Of a DNA stretch of 64,000 bases, positions 45,240 through 54,944 are shown in pieces. Every line of letters starts with the position of its first letter. Positions within the stretch are counted from its first letter, which is position 1. The notes beneath the pieces were generated by a model. The model was not told the origin of the DNA and ran no database searches. It saw nothing but the letters and a program-made list of their open reading frames with translations. Location of the stretch: the NCBI GenBank assembly GCA_025058735.1, contig JANXDX010000020.1, positions 1-64,000 on the forward strand, in the 5' to 3' direction. The position numbers and the translations under genes are program-made. Source of the DNA: Archaeoglobaceae archaeon (lineage in GTDB: Archaea > Halobacteriota > Archaeoglobi > Archaeoglobales > Archaeoglobaceae).

Positions 45240-47204
45240 TCAATCTTTCCAAAGTTCACCTGCAATCTTTTCGAAGTAGTCTAAGCTTTCAGGATTCAAC
45301 AAAGCTCCTCTGTTTGTTACAGGTTTTCCATGTATTATGTTTCTTACTGCAATTTCCACCTTTTTCATGTTGATCGTGTAAGGTATGTCTGGAACTTCTA
45401 TGATCTTTGCAGGCACATGTCTAGGTGATGCTTTCTTTCTAAGTTCTTCTCTTATTTTGTTTTCCAGTTCTCTGTTCAAGCTAAATCCTTGTTTAAGTTT
45501 CACAAAGAGGATAAGTCTCTGATCACCTTTCCACTCCTGTCCTATTGCCAATGAATCTGCAATTTCTGGAAGCTTTTCAACAACGTTGTAAATTTCTGAA
45601 GTCCCTATTCTAACACCAGAGATCTTTAAAGTTGCATCCGATCGGCCCAAGAATGTAAATCCTCCAGTAGTTGAATCATGTATTACATAGTCTCCATGCC
45701 TCCAAACGTTCTTGTTCAAGTGAGAATAGAATTCGAAATACGTTTCTCTGTACTTTTTGAACTCAGGATCGTTCCAGAAGTAGATCGGCATTGAAGGAGA
45801 CGGAAGTTCACAAACTAATTCTCCAGCTCGATCAAAGACCTTGTTACCGTTTTCATCGTAAGCTGCTACTTTCATTCCTAAAGCAGGAGCTTGAAGTTGC
45901 CCAGCATATACTGGAAGTGTTGGTGAACCTGCACAGAAACAGCCATTTATATCTGTTCCACCAGAAATAGAATTGAACCAAAGATCTCTTTTTATGTTTT
46001 CATAGACCCATCTAAACCCTTCAGCTGAAAGAGGTGAACCAGTTTGAGAAATCTCTCTAAGACTTGCTAAGCTGAACTCGTTCTTTGGCTTTGCATCTAA
46101 AGTCATGATAGTGTATATGTAGCTAGCTGAGCAGCCGAAGATTGTAATCTTCTCTTCATCGATCAACCTGAACATCGTTCTCCAATCTGGATATACGGGA
46201 TTTCCGTCGTAAAGGACCATCGTAGATCCTACTGCTAAAGAACTCATAAGCCAGTTCCACATCATCCAGCTAGGAGATGTTATGTAAGTAATTCTGTCTT
46301 CTCTTCTAAGATCTGTGTGCAATATCAGCTCCTTTAAATGATTTACTAAAACTCCTGCAACCGACTGAACCATGCACTTCGGTTTTCCTGTAGTTCCGGA
46401 ACTGAACATTATGTAAACAGGCTCATTAGCTTCTACTTGTTCAAACTTGATCTCTTTCTCCTCTGAAACGAATTCGTCTAAAGTTACAGCTTTCGGTATT
46501 CCAGAAATATCTGGCTTAGGTTTTACATATGGAACAACGACTACCTGTTCAAGCGATGGAATTGAATTCACGATCTCTTTAACGTTGTCTTTCAAGCTGA
46601 ACGTTTTTCCCTTGTAACTGTAGCCATCAACTGTAAACATTATCCTTGGTTCTAGCTGTCCAAACCTATCGACTACAGCTTGACTTCCCAACTCAGTTCC
46701 GCATGAGGACCAGATAGCTCCTCTGCTAGTACTTGCGAGCATAGCAATACAAGTTTCTGCTATGTTTGGCATGTAAGCACAGATCCTATTACCGGCTTTT
46801 ATTCCAAAATCTTTTAAAGAGTTCGATATCTCTGCAACTTTCTCGTATAGCTCAGCGTAACTTAGTTGCTTCCTCATACCCATCTCATTTCTAGCTATTA
46901 TTGCTATCTGATCGTCTCGATACCTTAGTAGATTTTCTGCGAAGTTTAGTTTAGCTCCAACAAACCATCTAGCTCCAGGAAACTTTTTCAAATCATCAAC
47001 AACTTTTCTAAATCTTTCAGAATAAATTACGTTTGTAAAGTCCCAAACAGCTTCCCAAAACTTTGAGATTTCTGAAACAGACCAGTTGTAGAGATCCCAA
47101 TAGTTCTTTAAATTCAAGTTGTACTTATTGTTGACGAATTCTATGAATTTTGTTATGTTAGCTTCCCTAACAATTTTTTCACTTGGTTTCCACAACAATT
47201 CCAT
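45240..47204 (-). CDS. Acetoacetyl-CoA synthetase-like ligase
   Basis: An AMP-forming ligase of 654 residues from ATG 47204. LLWKPSEKIVREANITKFIEF and the DLYNWSVSEISKFWEAVWDF region are typical of acetoacetyl-CoA synthetases. The P-loop is MFSSGTTGKPKCMVQ, followed by SGGTDINGCF and the hinge FLGRSDATLKISGVRIGTSEIY. A leaderless start is supported by GATAAAATAA about 25 bases upstream; an in-frame ATG seven codons earlier overlaps that box. It would activate acetoacetate or another 3-oxo or short acid for the thiolases encoded nearby. Confidence 0.85.
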   Translation of the reverse strand: MELLWKPSEKIVREANITKFIEFVNNKYNLNLKNYWDLYNWSVSEISKFWEAVWDFTNVIYSERFRKVVDDLKKFPGARWFVGAKLNFAENLLRYRDDQIAIIARNEMGMRKQLSYAELYEKVAEISNSLKDFGIKAGNRICAYMPNIAETCIAMLASTSRGAIWSSCGTELGSQAVVDRFGQLEPRIMFTVDGYSYKGKTFSLKDNVKEIVNSIPSLEQVVVVPYVKPKPDISGIPKAVTLDEFVSEEKEIKFEQVEANEPVYIMFSSGTTGKPKCMVQSVAGVLVNHLKELILHTDLRREDRITYITSPSWMMWNWLMSSLAVGSTMVLYDGNPVYPDWRTMFRLIDEEKITIFGCSASYIYTIMTLDAKPKNEFSLASLREISQTGSPLSAEGFRWVYENIKRDLWFNSISGGTDINGCFCAGSPTLPVYAGQLQAPALGMKVAAYDENGNKVFDRAGELVCELPSPSMPIYFWNDPEFKKYRETYFEFYSHLNKNVWRHGDYVIHDSTTGGFTFLGRSDATLKISGVRIGTSEIYNVVEKLPEIADSLAIGQEWKGDQRLILFVKLKQGFSLNRELENKIREELRKKASPRHVPAKIIEVPDIPYTINMKKVEIAVRNIIHGKPVTNRGALLNPESLDYFEKIAGELWKD

Positions 47205-47297
47205 GATTAAATTTAGAACTTGCATTATTTTATCTTTACGGTTTTCAATTTGAGAGAAACCGAAAATAATTTATTCTGCTAAACTCTATTAATAACT

Positions 47298-48965
47298 ATG
47301 AAGATAGATAATTTTTTACCGCCAAAAGAGTTATGGCCAGAGTTCAACATTTCAAAAGACTTCTATGAGAGTTTACCTAAAGAGTTAAACTTAGCGGTAG
47401 AAATTTTAGATAAGAGGGCTGAAGAAAGAAAACACAAAATTGCAATATATTTTGAGGATAAAAAATATACTTACAGAGAACTTGTAGAGTTCTCAAACAG
47501 AGTCGCATCCAAGCTCATCGATCTTGGAGTCGAGCCACTAGATAGAATAGCTATAAGGTTTGCAAACATTCCAGAAGCAGTTGTATCAAACTTTGCAATA
47601 CTAAAAGCTGGAGCACTACCAGTTACTTTGCATCCAAGGTGGAGTAAAAAAGAGATACTTCACGTACTCAAAGACAGTGGAGCAAAGTTTGTAATAACTC
47701 AGAAGGAACTTTTAAAAGAGATCGAAGAAGTCAAAAGCGATACGTTCTTGCAAAATGTAATAGTTGTTGGAGATGAAAAAGCTGAAGAAAAAGGATATAT
47801 AAGTTTCGAGAGACTTTTGAAAGAAGGCAGTAAAAAGTTTGAAGCTGTAAATGTTCATAAGGATTCTCCGGCAGTTTTACTTTACACATCTGGAACCACT
47901 GGTCCGCCGAAGGGTGTTGTTCATTTCATACCAGGAGTTCTAATGGTAACAAAGAACGTAGGCACGCACGTCTGGAAATTAACAGAGAACGATGTTCTAG
48001 GAAGTGCAGCTCCTATAAGTTTTGCTTTAGGTTACGGAGGACTTGCAATGATTCCATACTATTTTGGTTCAGCAGTTTCTTTGATGAGACAGCCAGATCC
48101 AGATTACGTCTTTTCAATGATTGAAAAACACGGTGTAACGGTTCTTTCTATGGCTCCAACTTGGTACAGAAAGACTTTACCGATCGTAGATAAACTTATG
48201 AAGAAGTACGATATCAGCTCAATAAAGTTATTCACAGGTGGTGGAGAAGCTTTTGGAGCAGATACGATAAAGGCTTGGTATGAGAAAACAGGCTACATGA
48301 TAGCTGAAGGCTTTGGAGCCACTGAGCTGTTCTACATATCGATATCAAATGCAGTTGCACCGAAACCAAAACCTGGATCGATTGGAATGCCAGTTCCAGG
48401 GGTTGAAGTTAGTATAATAGATCCTGAAACCCTTCAACCAATAAAAAAACCAAATACACCTGGACTACTCCTTATAAAAGCTCCATGCGGAACTGTTTAT
48501 TGGAATCCTTATGCTGAGGGTGGAAAACTTCTAAAAAAGATGGAAAAAGATGTTTTAATGAAGATGGTTGCTCTTGGAGATATTGCCTATACTGACGAAG
48601 AGGGCTACATATGGTTTGCAGGAAAAGGTGAAGATGTGATAAAAAGCTCAGGGTACAGGATTGGAGCAGATGAGATAGAAGTTGCTTTGATGAGTCATCC
48701 AGCAGTTGACGATGCAGGAGTAGTTGGAGCTCCTCACCCAATAAGAGGAGAAGATGTTATAGCATTTGTAGTTCTGAAAAAAGATTACAAAGCTGATGAA
48801 AACACCAAAAAAGGTATCTATGCACATTTAGAGGCAAACATAGCTAAGTACAAACTTCCTAGAGAAATATTCTTTGTTGAATCTCTTCCAAGACATACTA
48901 CAGGGAAGCTGTTGAGGAGGGAGTTGAGGGAACTAGCAAAAAAGATGTACGTTCCAAAAGATTGA
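47298..48965 (+). CDS. Acyl/aryl-CoA ligase (AMP-forming), benzoate-CoA-ligase-like
   Basis: 555 residues. The P-loop is LLYTSGTTGPPKGVVH, followed by GFGATEL (the A5 motif), WFAGKGEDVIKSSGYRIG (hinge) and the adenylation-competent Lys in PRHTTGKLLRRELRE. Overall layout and length resemble the 2-aminobenzoate/benzoate-CoA ligase group and medium-chain acyl ligases. A TATA-like AATAATTTATTC about 27 bases upstream gives a leaderless start. It diverges from the acetoacetyl-CoA synthetase. An aromatic or fatty acid substrate is possible. Confidence 0.8.
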   Translation: MKIDNFLPPKELWPEFNISKDFYESLPKELNLAVEILDKRAEERKHKIAIYFEDKKYTYRELVEFSNRVASKLIDLGVEPLDRIAIRFANIPEAVVSNFAILKAGALPVTLHPRWSKKEILHVLKDSGAKFVITQKELLKEIEEVKSDTFLQNVIVVGDEKAEEKGYISFERLLKEGSKKFEAVNVHKDSPAVLLYTSGTTGPPKGVVHFIPGVLMVTKNVGTHVWKLTENDVLGSAAPISFALGYGGLAMIPYYFGSAVSLMRQPDPDYVFSMIEKHGVTVLSMAPTWYRKTLPIVDKLMKKYDISSIKLFTGGGEAFGADTIKAWYEKTGYMIAEGFGATELFYISISNAVAPKPKPGSIGMPVPGVEVSIIDPETLQPIKKPNTPGLLLIKAPCGTVYWNPYAEGGKLLKKMEKDVLMKMVALGDIAYTDEEGYIWFAGKGEDVIKSSGYRIGADEIEVALMSHPAVDDAGVVGAPHPIRGEDVIAFVVLKKDYKADENTKKGIYAHLEANIAKYKLPREIFFVESLPRHTTGKLLRRELRELAKKMYVPKD

Positions 48966-49456
48966 AGAAATTTTAATTTTTCTCTTTCTATTTTTATCAA
49001 AAACTTCGATGTGCGTTGCAATGCCAGATGTGTTCACAGTCTAATTCAGCTTGCAACAGAGCGAGTAAAAAATAAGATGTTTTAAAGATCGAATTTAAAT
49101 TAGCGTTCTATTTAAGAAAACTATTTTCCTTGTTTCTTTTCTCCTCTTCTATATTCTGTTTTTTCTTTCTCCTGGGCTTACAACATGCTACCATGCAACT
49201 ATATAAGTTTTGCAGGTTATAAGTTTTTCTCTGTCTCTTAGATTTTTAGGTAACAGAAACTGTAGCAAAGCTACTAACCTTTGAACTAATATCTGTTTTT
49301 TGCAACTGTTTTTAGTCAAAAATGTTTTAACTGCTTTATTTTTTCTAAAAAATCTATTTTCTTTTTATCTAAAAATATTTTAATAATTTTAACTCTATCA
49401 AGTCTCAGCTATCAAATCAGTTGCATTAAAAATAACTAAAAAAATAAAATAAATAT
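48966..49456. other. Long AT-rich intergenic region between convergent genes
   Basis: About 490 bases with several T-runs that could terminate the ligase transcript and, on the other strand, the crotonase operon. Two copies of a TATAAGTTTT motif lie near 49202 and 49221 but lead into no ORF. I see no gene, though an unrecognised small RNA is possible. Confidence 0.4.
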
Positions 49457-50230
49457 TTACCTCTCTTTCTTGAACTTAGCCTCCCTTTTCTCAACAAAAG
49501 CATTTATGCCTTCTCTGGCATCATCACTCGCAAAAGATAGAGCAAAAAGATCTCTTTCGTATGAGATTCCATCTTTCAAACTTATCTTAAATCCTCTATT
49601 AACAGCTTGCTTAGCCAACATTAAAGCTGTAGGAGATTTAGATTTTAACTTTTCAGCAAACTTTCTTACCTCGTCAAAGAGCTTCTCATGTTCTACTACT
49701 TTGTTAACTAAACCTAACTTTTCAGCCTCTCTAGCATCGATCCTATCACCAGTTAGACACAGTTCCATAGCTTTTTTCCAACCTACAATCCTTGCTAGCC
49801 TCTGTGTCCCTCCAGCACCTGGAATTATACCTAAGTTTATTTCTGGTTGACCAAAAACAGCTTTGTCACTGGCTATAATTATATCACAAGCCATAGCTAT
49901 CTCACATCCACCGCCAAGGGCCAATCCATTTACAGCTGCAACTACAGGTATTTCTAGATCTTCTATTTCTTCTAAAGTTTTACCCAGTTCTTCTATAATT
50001 TTTCTAGCTTCGTAGGCGTTCATCTTTGAGAACATTTTTACATCTGCTCCAGCACAAAAAGCTCTGCCTTCTCCAGTGATCACCATTACCCTTACATCTT
50101 TTTCTTTTTTCACTAATTCTACTGCTTTTTTTAGCCCTTCTACGATCTCTTCGTTTATAGAGTTTAAAGCTTCAGGTCTTTTCAGCTTTACCCAGAGGAC
50201 ACCATCATCTTTCCTTATTTCAACCGTCAT
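49457..50230 (-). CDS. Enoyl-CoA hydratase / 3-hydroxyacyl-CoA dehydratase (crotonase)
   Basis: 257 residues of the crotonase family. Both catalytic glutamates are present: ALGGGCEIAMACD (first Glu) and FGQPEINLGIIPGAGGTQRL (second Glu in QPE, oxyanion region). Residues up to 65 hold the GEGRAFCAGADVKMF motif. It hydrates trans-2-enoyl-CoA. Last gene of the minus-strand operon that starts at 54839, two bases after the acyl-CoA dehydrogenase. Substrate chain length is unknown. Confidence 0.9.
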   Translation of the reverse strand: MTVEIRKDDGVLWVKLKRPEALNSINEEIVEGLKKAVELVKKEKDVRVMVITGEGRAFCAGADVKMFSKMNAYEARKIIEELGKTLEEIEDLEIPVVAAVNGLALGGGCEIAMACDIIIASDKAVFGQPEINLGIIPGAGGTQRLARIVGWKKAMELCLTGDRIDAREAEKLGLVNKVVEHEKLFDEVRKFAEKLKSKSPTALMLAKQAVNRGFKISLKDGISYERDLFALSFASDDAREGINAFVEKREAKFKKER

Positions 50231-50232
50231 AG

Positions 50233-51414
50233 CTATCTATAACTTTTAGGCATTCCCAAAACATGTTCGGCAACGTAATTCAAAGCCATCTGCTGAGTTA
50301 CTGGAGCTAAGCGAATCAAATTTATTTCTCTCCACCACCTTTCTACATCGTATTCTTTAGCGTATCCGTAACCACCAAAAACTTGCATAGCCCAGTAAAC
50401 TGCTTTTATTCCAGCTTCAACTGCTACGAGCTTAGCCATATTTGCATACTTTCCAACTTCTCTATAACTTGCTTTGTTATCAAAAAGCCAGGCTGCTTTA
50501 AAGTTCATGAGTTTTGCACATTCAAGCGTAGAATAAGCTTCTGCAATTGGGAACTGTAAACCTTGATAACTGCCGATGGGATCTGCAAAAACTTTTCTTT
50601 TCTTCGAATACTCTACAGCTTTACTTATTGCGAGTCTACTTATACCAACAGCTGCAGTCGTAAATCCCATCCTTTCAGGATTCAAAGTGTCTAGCAACAA
50701 GTACCATCCTTCATCTTTTGGTGGAATTAATGAGTTTTCAGGTAATCTTAAATTGTTGAAGCTAACTTCACAACTCTTTGAATAGTTTATAGCATGTTTT
50801 GGAATTGGATTGATTTTCACAGCTTTATTCGGAAGATCTGCTAAGAAAAGAGATATTCCAAAAGTCCTTTTTGGAGCTTTTTCTAAAGGCGTAGTTCTTG
50901 CAACGATCAACATACCCTTAGCTCTATCTGCACCACTTATCCAGACTTTGTTTCCATTTATAACCCACTCGTCTCCATCCTTTACAGCAGATGTTCTTAT
51001 AGCTAGAGTATTTGTCCCAGCATCAGGTTCAGTTAAAGCCATGCAGAACTCCATTTCTCCACTTGCGATCTTAGGTAAGTACTTCTCTTTGTGAAATTCT
51101 GTACCGTGCCTTACAATGGAGAGGCCACCAAAAACTTCTGTAATCATCAAGTACCATATTCCTCCCATCCCACAGCCGTTTGCAGCTAGTTCCTCCATAG
51201 CTATAAGAAGTTCAGTTAAACCGTAACCACTGCCTCCGTATTCTTCTGGAATTACGATACCAAAAAATCCAGCCTTTGCAATTGCTTTAAAAAATTCTTC
51301 GGCAAACTCTCCCTTTTCATCTTTTTCTCTCCAATATTCAGGTGGAAAATCTTGCGCAATCTCTTTTGCTGCGTTAGCAATCATTTTTTGCTCTTCAGTC
51401 AACTCGAAGTTCAT
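50233..51414 (-). CDS. Acyl-CoA dehydrogenase
   Basis: 393-residue FAD flavoprotein. It has the N-terminal helical domain, CMALTEPDAGTNT (FAD/substrate loop), NGNKVWISGAD, NPERMGFTTAAVG and the C-terminal QVFGGYGYAKEYDVERWWREI. At the place where short- and medium-chain enzymes have the catalytic Glu ('E-G-T'), it reads RLAPVTQQM, as in the subgroup ending LGMPKSYR. The base may therefore sit elsewhere, as in isovaleryl- or long-chain-type enzymes. A GGTGATAAC ribosome site precedes ATG 51414. No electron-transfer flavoprotein genes are in the window. Confidence 0.88.
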   Translation of the reverse strand: MNFELTEEQKMIANAAKEIAQDFPPEYWREKDEKGEFAEEFFKAIAKAGFFGIVIPEEYGGSGYGLTELLIAMEELAANGCGMGGIWYLMITEVFGGLSIVRHGTEFHKEKYLPKIASGEMEFCMALTEPDAGTNTLAIRTSAVKDGDEWVINGNKVWISGADRAKGMLIVARTTPLEKAPKRTFGISLFLADLPNKAVKINPIPKHAINYSKSCEVSFNNLRLPENSLIPPKDEGWYLLLDTLNPERMGFTTAAVGISRLAISKAVEYSKKRKVFADPIGSYQGLQFPIAEAYSTLECAKLMNFKAAWLFDNKASYREVGKYANMAKLVAVEAGIKAVYWAMQVFGGYGYAKEYDVERWWREINLIRLAPVTQQMALNYVAEHVLGMPKSYR

Positions 51415-51493
51415 GTTATCACCTGGCAGCAGACGTATATATTACTTACTAACTTTAAAAATAAACATTAAAAATAAAAATAATAAAATTAAT

Positions 51494-51958
51494 TTATATC
51501 GGTTTGAAGTACAGTATGTCTGTTAGATCTCCCAACATCTGCTCTTTTGGTTTTAGAACAGGTTTTACTCTCATTCCTATTGAAACTTCTTCAGCGTTAA
51601 CTTCTCCAAGCAAATGTATAATTGACCCATTTGTCCCATCGATGTCTATTAAAGCATAGATCTCTGGTTTTTTCAACTCTTTTTCGTAAGGATCGAGTCT
51701 TGCTACAGTGAAAGCTCTAACTCTCCCCTCTCCACTAACTTCCAGATACTCCGTTTCACTAAAATCTTTTGGACAATAGATCCTTGGAGGGAAATAGATC
51801 CAGCAGCATTTTTTGCACTTTGCAGCTAAAAACTTCCCGTCAGCTTTCAACTTTTTAAAGAACAAGTCTCCTGCTTTACCACTTGTATATACCCAGTAGA
51901 GCTCTATTTTACCTCCCCAATGTCTAAGTTTTTCTGGATCGGTAATCTTCTCGATCAT
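51494..51958 (-). CDS. DUF35 OB-fold zinc-ribbon protein (thiolase partner), copy 2
   Basis: 154 residues: a rubredoxin-like ribbon (KCKKC, then YCPKD) followed by an OB fold (GEGRVRAFTVA, IDIDGTNGSIIHLLGE). The second cysteine pair is incomplete (C-P-K-D), so zinc binding may be weakened. DUF35 proteins bind acyl-CoA and channel intermediates between thiolase-fold partners, as shown for archaeal acetoacetyl-CoA thiolase/HMG-CoA synthase complexes. It lies two bases after its paralogue. Confidence 0.85.
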   Translation of the reverse strand: MIEKITDPEKLRHWGGKIELYWVYTSGKAGDLFFKKLKADGKFLAAKCKKCCWIYFPPRIYCPKDFSETEYLEVSGEGRVRAFTVARLDPYEKELKKPEIYALIDIDGTNGSIIHLLGEVNAEEVSIGMRVKPVLKPKEQMLGDLTDILYFKPI

Positions 51959-51959
51959 A

Positions 51960-52490
51960 CTATCCCTCTAACGGCTTCCAATATTTTATATCTGTAACAG
52001 ATCCTTCCCTCTCATTTTCAGGTTTCCATACAGCTTTTACTCTCATTCCAACGTAGACTTTTTCCGGTTCAATTTCACCTATCAAGTGCATTATCGCCAT
52101 GTTCTGAGATGCACCGTCTATTTGGATCAAAGCCACTACTATGGGTTTGGGTAATGGACGCGCATCTGGATCTATGTAAGATATGGAGTACGTCAAAATC
52201 GTCCCAGTATCTTTTAATTCTACCCAACCATCGATCGGTTTATAGCAAAGTTCGCAAAACATCCTTGGAGGAACCATTATTCTTTTACATCCGTCGCATT
52301 TTACTCCAAGTATCTTACCTTCCTTCAATCCGTTAAGAAATCTACTTATAGCTTGTCCAGCAGTCCAAGAATACCTTATATCTGGATGATCTTCGTAGTG
52401 CGTAACTTTTCTCGTCTTTATATCTTCTTCACTTACAGCTGTCCCTTCAGCGTAGAGAGGACATTCTATCTTCCTTTTTCCAACAGCCAT
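51960..52490 (-). CDS. DUF35 OB-fold zinc-ribbon protein (thiolase partner), copy 1
   Basis: 176 residues. The ribbon is intact (CDGCKRIMVPPRMFCELC), followed by the OB fold (TGTILTYSISYID, VALIQIDGASQNMAIMHLIGE). An N-terminal extension of about 45 residues precedes the ribbon. AGGTGATAAG precedes ATG 52490. Directly downstream of the two thiolase-like genes, it most likely forms a complex with them, by analogy to BbsA with BbsB in benzylsuccinate oxidation. Confidence 0.88.
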   Translation of the reverse strand: MAVGKRKIECPLYAEGTAVSEEDIKTRKVTHYEDHPDIRYSWTAGQAISRFLNGLKEGKILGVKCDGCKRIMVPPRMFCELCYKPIDGWVELKDTGTILTYSISYIDPDARPLPKPIVVALIQIDGASQNMAIMHLIGEIEPEKVYVGMRVKAVWKPENEREGSVTDIKYWKPLEG

Positions 52491-52494
52491 CTTA

Positions 52495-53697
52495 TCACCT
52501 CTTGTTTGACATGATCATGACAGTACTTATCTGCATCAAATCTCCCCAAGCTTGACAGAGACCAGTACTGACCTCTTTAGCTACTTGTCTCTTTCCAGCT
52601 CTGTATGAAAGTTGCCAATATATTTCACAGGCTTTAACACCCATTGCAGCAGATATTGGGTTACCAACACCTAGTAATCCTCCAGATGGGCATACTGGCA
52701 GATCTCCATCTCTCTGAGTGACTCCTTCTTTGGTCAAAATTGGAGCTTCACCTTTTTTAGCAAACCCCAGTCCTTCCAAGTGGTGAAGCTCTTTGTAATC
52801 GAAAGGATCGTAAGGTTCAACTACATCGATCTGTTTCCTAGGATCTGTTATGTGAGCCATCTTGTAAGCCATCTTCGCAGATTCAGCAGCGTATCTTGGA
52901 TAATAAAGATCTCTGTTTGTCCACCAAGTTGTATCCAAAGACCAACCAACACCAGTTACCCAAACAGGTTCATCTGTAAGGTGTCTTGCTTTGTGAGCTG
53001 CTACCATTACAAGCGCTGCTGCTCCATCGCTCGGTGGAGAGACGTCGAGTCTTCTAACTGGTAAAGCCATCGGTTCACTGTTTAAAACATCTTCAACAGT
53101 AATTTTTTCAGCTACATGAGAACATGGATGATCTAGAGCATTTGCTTTGTTTTTAACAGAAACTAACGCTATGTCTTCATGCTTAACGTTGTTCACGTGC
53201 ATGTACCTCCTCATTTCTAAAGCGAAGATCCATATCAAGTTCGGTTTGAGAGGTCTGTCGAGGAAGAAGTCCCATATGTACTTGAAAGCTGACTGCGGAT
53301 GTGGATGACAGCTAGACATCTTTTCTTCACAAACAACTAAGCAAACATCAGCAAGCCCACTTGCAACGTGGAAGTAGCCTGCTATTGGTGCAAAAACTGC
53401 TGTACCTCCTCCTACAAAGTAGCGCATGTAAGGTCTGTCAAAGCCACCAGCTCCATCTGACAAATACTCCTCTTTCATGTGTACTCCATCGAAAGCATCT
53501 GGAGCAGATCCTAACACTACAATTTCTACATCATCTATAGTCAAACCAGCCTCTTCCAAAGCTTGTCTCACTGCATAGTAGTTGAGTTCTCTACCGGTTT
53601 CGTTCAACCTTCTCTTAAAACTAGTCATTCCTGCTCCAACTATTGCTACATCTTGCTTTTTTTGAAACTTCAAACCTTTTATAACTTCTACCTCCAT
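52495..53697 (-). CDS. Thiolase-fold protein lacking the nucleophilic cysteine
   Basis: 400 residues of the SCPx-like thiolase group. The fold is evident (DVAIVGAGMTSF, ALEEAGLTIDDV, PSDGAAALVMVA, EPYDPFDYKELHHLEGLG, SGGLLGVGNPISAAMG). Where thiolases carry the acylated Cys, before the 'A-x-x-x-I-x-SG' helix, this protein reads VGGGTAVFAPIAG, so Cys appears replaced by Gly. The second catalytic motif reads GNP instead of GHP. It is likely a structural or acyl-binding half of a heteromer with the next protein upstream. It starts two bases after that gene. Confidence 0.82.
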   Translation of the reverse strand: MEVEVIKGLKFQKKQDVAIVGAGMTSFKRRLNETGRELNYYAVRQALEEAGLTIDDVEIVVLGSAPDAFDGVHMKEEYLSDGAGGFDRPYMRYFVGGGTAVFAPIAGYFHVASGLADVCLVVCEEKMSSCHPHPQSAFKYIWDFFLDRPLKPNLIWIFALEMRRYMHVNNVKHEDIALVSVKNKANALDHPCSHVAEKITVEDVLNSEPMALPVRRLDVSPPSDGAAALVMVAAHKARHLTDEPVWVTGVGWSLDTTWWTNRDLYYPRYAAESAKMAYKMAHITDPRKQIDVVEPYDPFDYKELHHLEGLGFAKKGEAPILTKEGVTQRDGDLPVCPSGGLLGVGNPISAAMGVKACEIYWQLSYRAGKRQVAKEVSTGLCQAWGDLMQISTVMIMSNKR

Positions 53698-53699
53698 AA

Positions 53700-54839
53700 C
53701 TACACCCCTAAAACTGCTACAGCACCACTAAACGTAGGTAAATATCTCCAAACTTGTGCAACACCAACTTCTGCATCTATTTGTCTTTTTCCAGCTTCTC
53801 CTCTTAATTGTAAGATGACTTCAAGAGTTTTTTGACCTCCAGTGCATTCCAACAAGTTTCCTACTCCCAAGCTACCACCGGAAACGTTCACCGGTATAAC
53901 TCCATCTCTATCAAAGTAACCATCTCTCAGAAGTCTTGCAACTTCGAACTTGTTTGCAAACTGCAAAGCTTCTATGTGTTGCAGTTCTTTGAAAGCGAAC
54001 CTATCATCTACTTCAGCGAAGTCTACTTCTTTTACGGGATTTGCGATCCCAGCCATTTTATATGCCATCTTTGCTGCTTTGTATGCGTATAAAGCTGAAA
54101 AGCTTGCCGTATCGTAGCTGTTCGTTTCTGTCCACCAGCCAATTCCCTTGATCCAAATCGGTGTATCTGTCAATTTCCTAGCAACTTCATCACTTGCAAC
54201 AACTAAGATCACTGCTCCATCAGATGTTTGAGCAATTTCCATTTTTTTCAAAGGATCAAAAACTTTTGGACTCCTCATAACATCTTCCAACTTTACATTA
54301 GCTGCATAAGGAGCTGATGGATTTAGAAGGGCGTTGTTCTTGTTTTTAACTACAACCCGTGCAACGTCCTCTTCGCACAAACCTCTTTCGCACATGTAAA
54401 TCTGCATCTCCAAGGCAGCTAAGTAGTATGGATGAGCTCTACTTATAGGTCTCAACCAAATTGGATCCATAGCATGCCTTATAGCATTTCCAAGAGTTTT
54501 AAGATCGCTAGCTTTGCTGTGAGCCTCCAAAACAACAATTTCTGCCAGTCCACTTTTGATCTGCATGTATGCTGTAGCTAATCCATAGAGAAAGTCAGAA
54601 CAAACTGTGCATGTAGGTTTTACAACTGCTCCTAGTTGATCTGGAACAAATTCATCGGAAATCGCTACACCTTCCCAGAAATCTTCCTCACAAGTTACAA
54701 AACTGTCGACATCTCTCCTAGGGTTTATCCCTGCATCACTGTAAGCTTTTATTGCAGCTTCGTATACTATTTCCTTCCAGCTTAAATCTGGTGTAGTCGA
54801 ATTAAAACCACAGAAACCTACGCCAACTATTGCAACCAT
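53700..54839 (-). CDS. Thiolase-fold protein with nucleophilic cysteine retained
   Basis: 379 residues, SCPx-like. It opens MVAIVGVGFCGF. A Cys is kept at the nucleophile position (PTCTVCSDFLYGLATAYMQIKSG is the helix region; the second Cys aligns). The C-terminal motif reads SGGSLGVGNLLECTGG, with Asn replacing the usual His of GHP, a variant seen in some thiolase subfamilies. First gene of the six-gene operon: GGTGATTGA precedes ATG 54839 and a TATA-like TTTTTAAATA lies about 36 bases upstream. Together with DUF35 proteins it would cleave a 3-oxoacyl-CoA. Confidence 0.85.
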   Translation of the reverse strand: MVAIVGVGFCGFNSTTPDLSWKEIVYEAAIKAYSDAGINPRRDVDSFVTCEEDFWEGVAISDEFVPDQLGAVVKPTCTVCSDFLYGLATAYMQIKSGLAEIVVLEAHSKASDLKTLGNAIRHAMDPIWLRPISRAHPYYLAALEMQIYMCERGLCEEDVARVVVKNKNNALLNPSAPYAANVKLEDVMRSPKVFDPLKKMEIAQTSDGAVILVVASDEVARKLTDTPIWIKGIGWWTETNSYDTASFSALYAYKAAKMAYKMAGIANPVKEVDFAEVDDRFAFKELQHIEALQFANKFEVARLLRDGYFDRDGVIPVNVSGGSLGVGNLLECTGGQKTLEVILQLRGEAGKRQIDAEVGVAQVWRYLPTFSGAVAVLGV

Positions 54840-54944
54840 TCAATCACCAAGAATTTTTGTTTAATATGCTATTTAAAAATTTCGAAATTTGTTGACTAAA
54901 ATCTTCTTCGAAAAGGATATATTCAAAGAAAAAAGCTAACCTTT

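Noticed and set aside
49190-49230. Two TATAAGTTTT copies as promoters of a hidden gene
   Set aside because: No ORF or stable RNA fold follows on either strand within reasonable distance.
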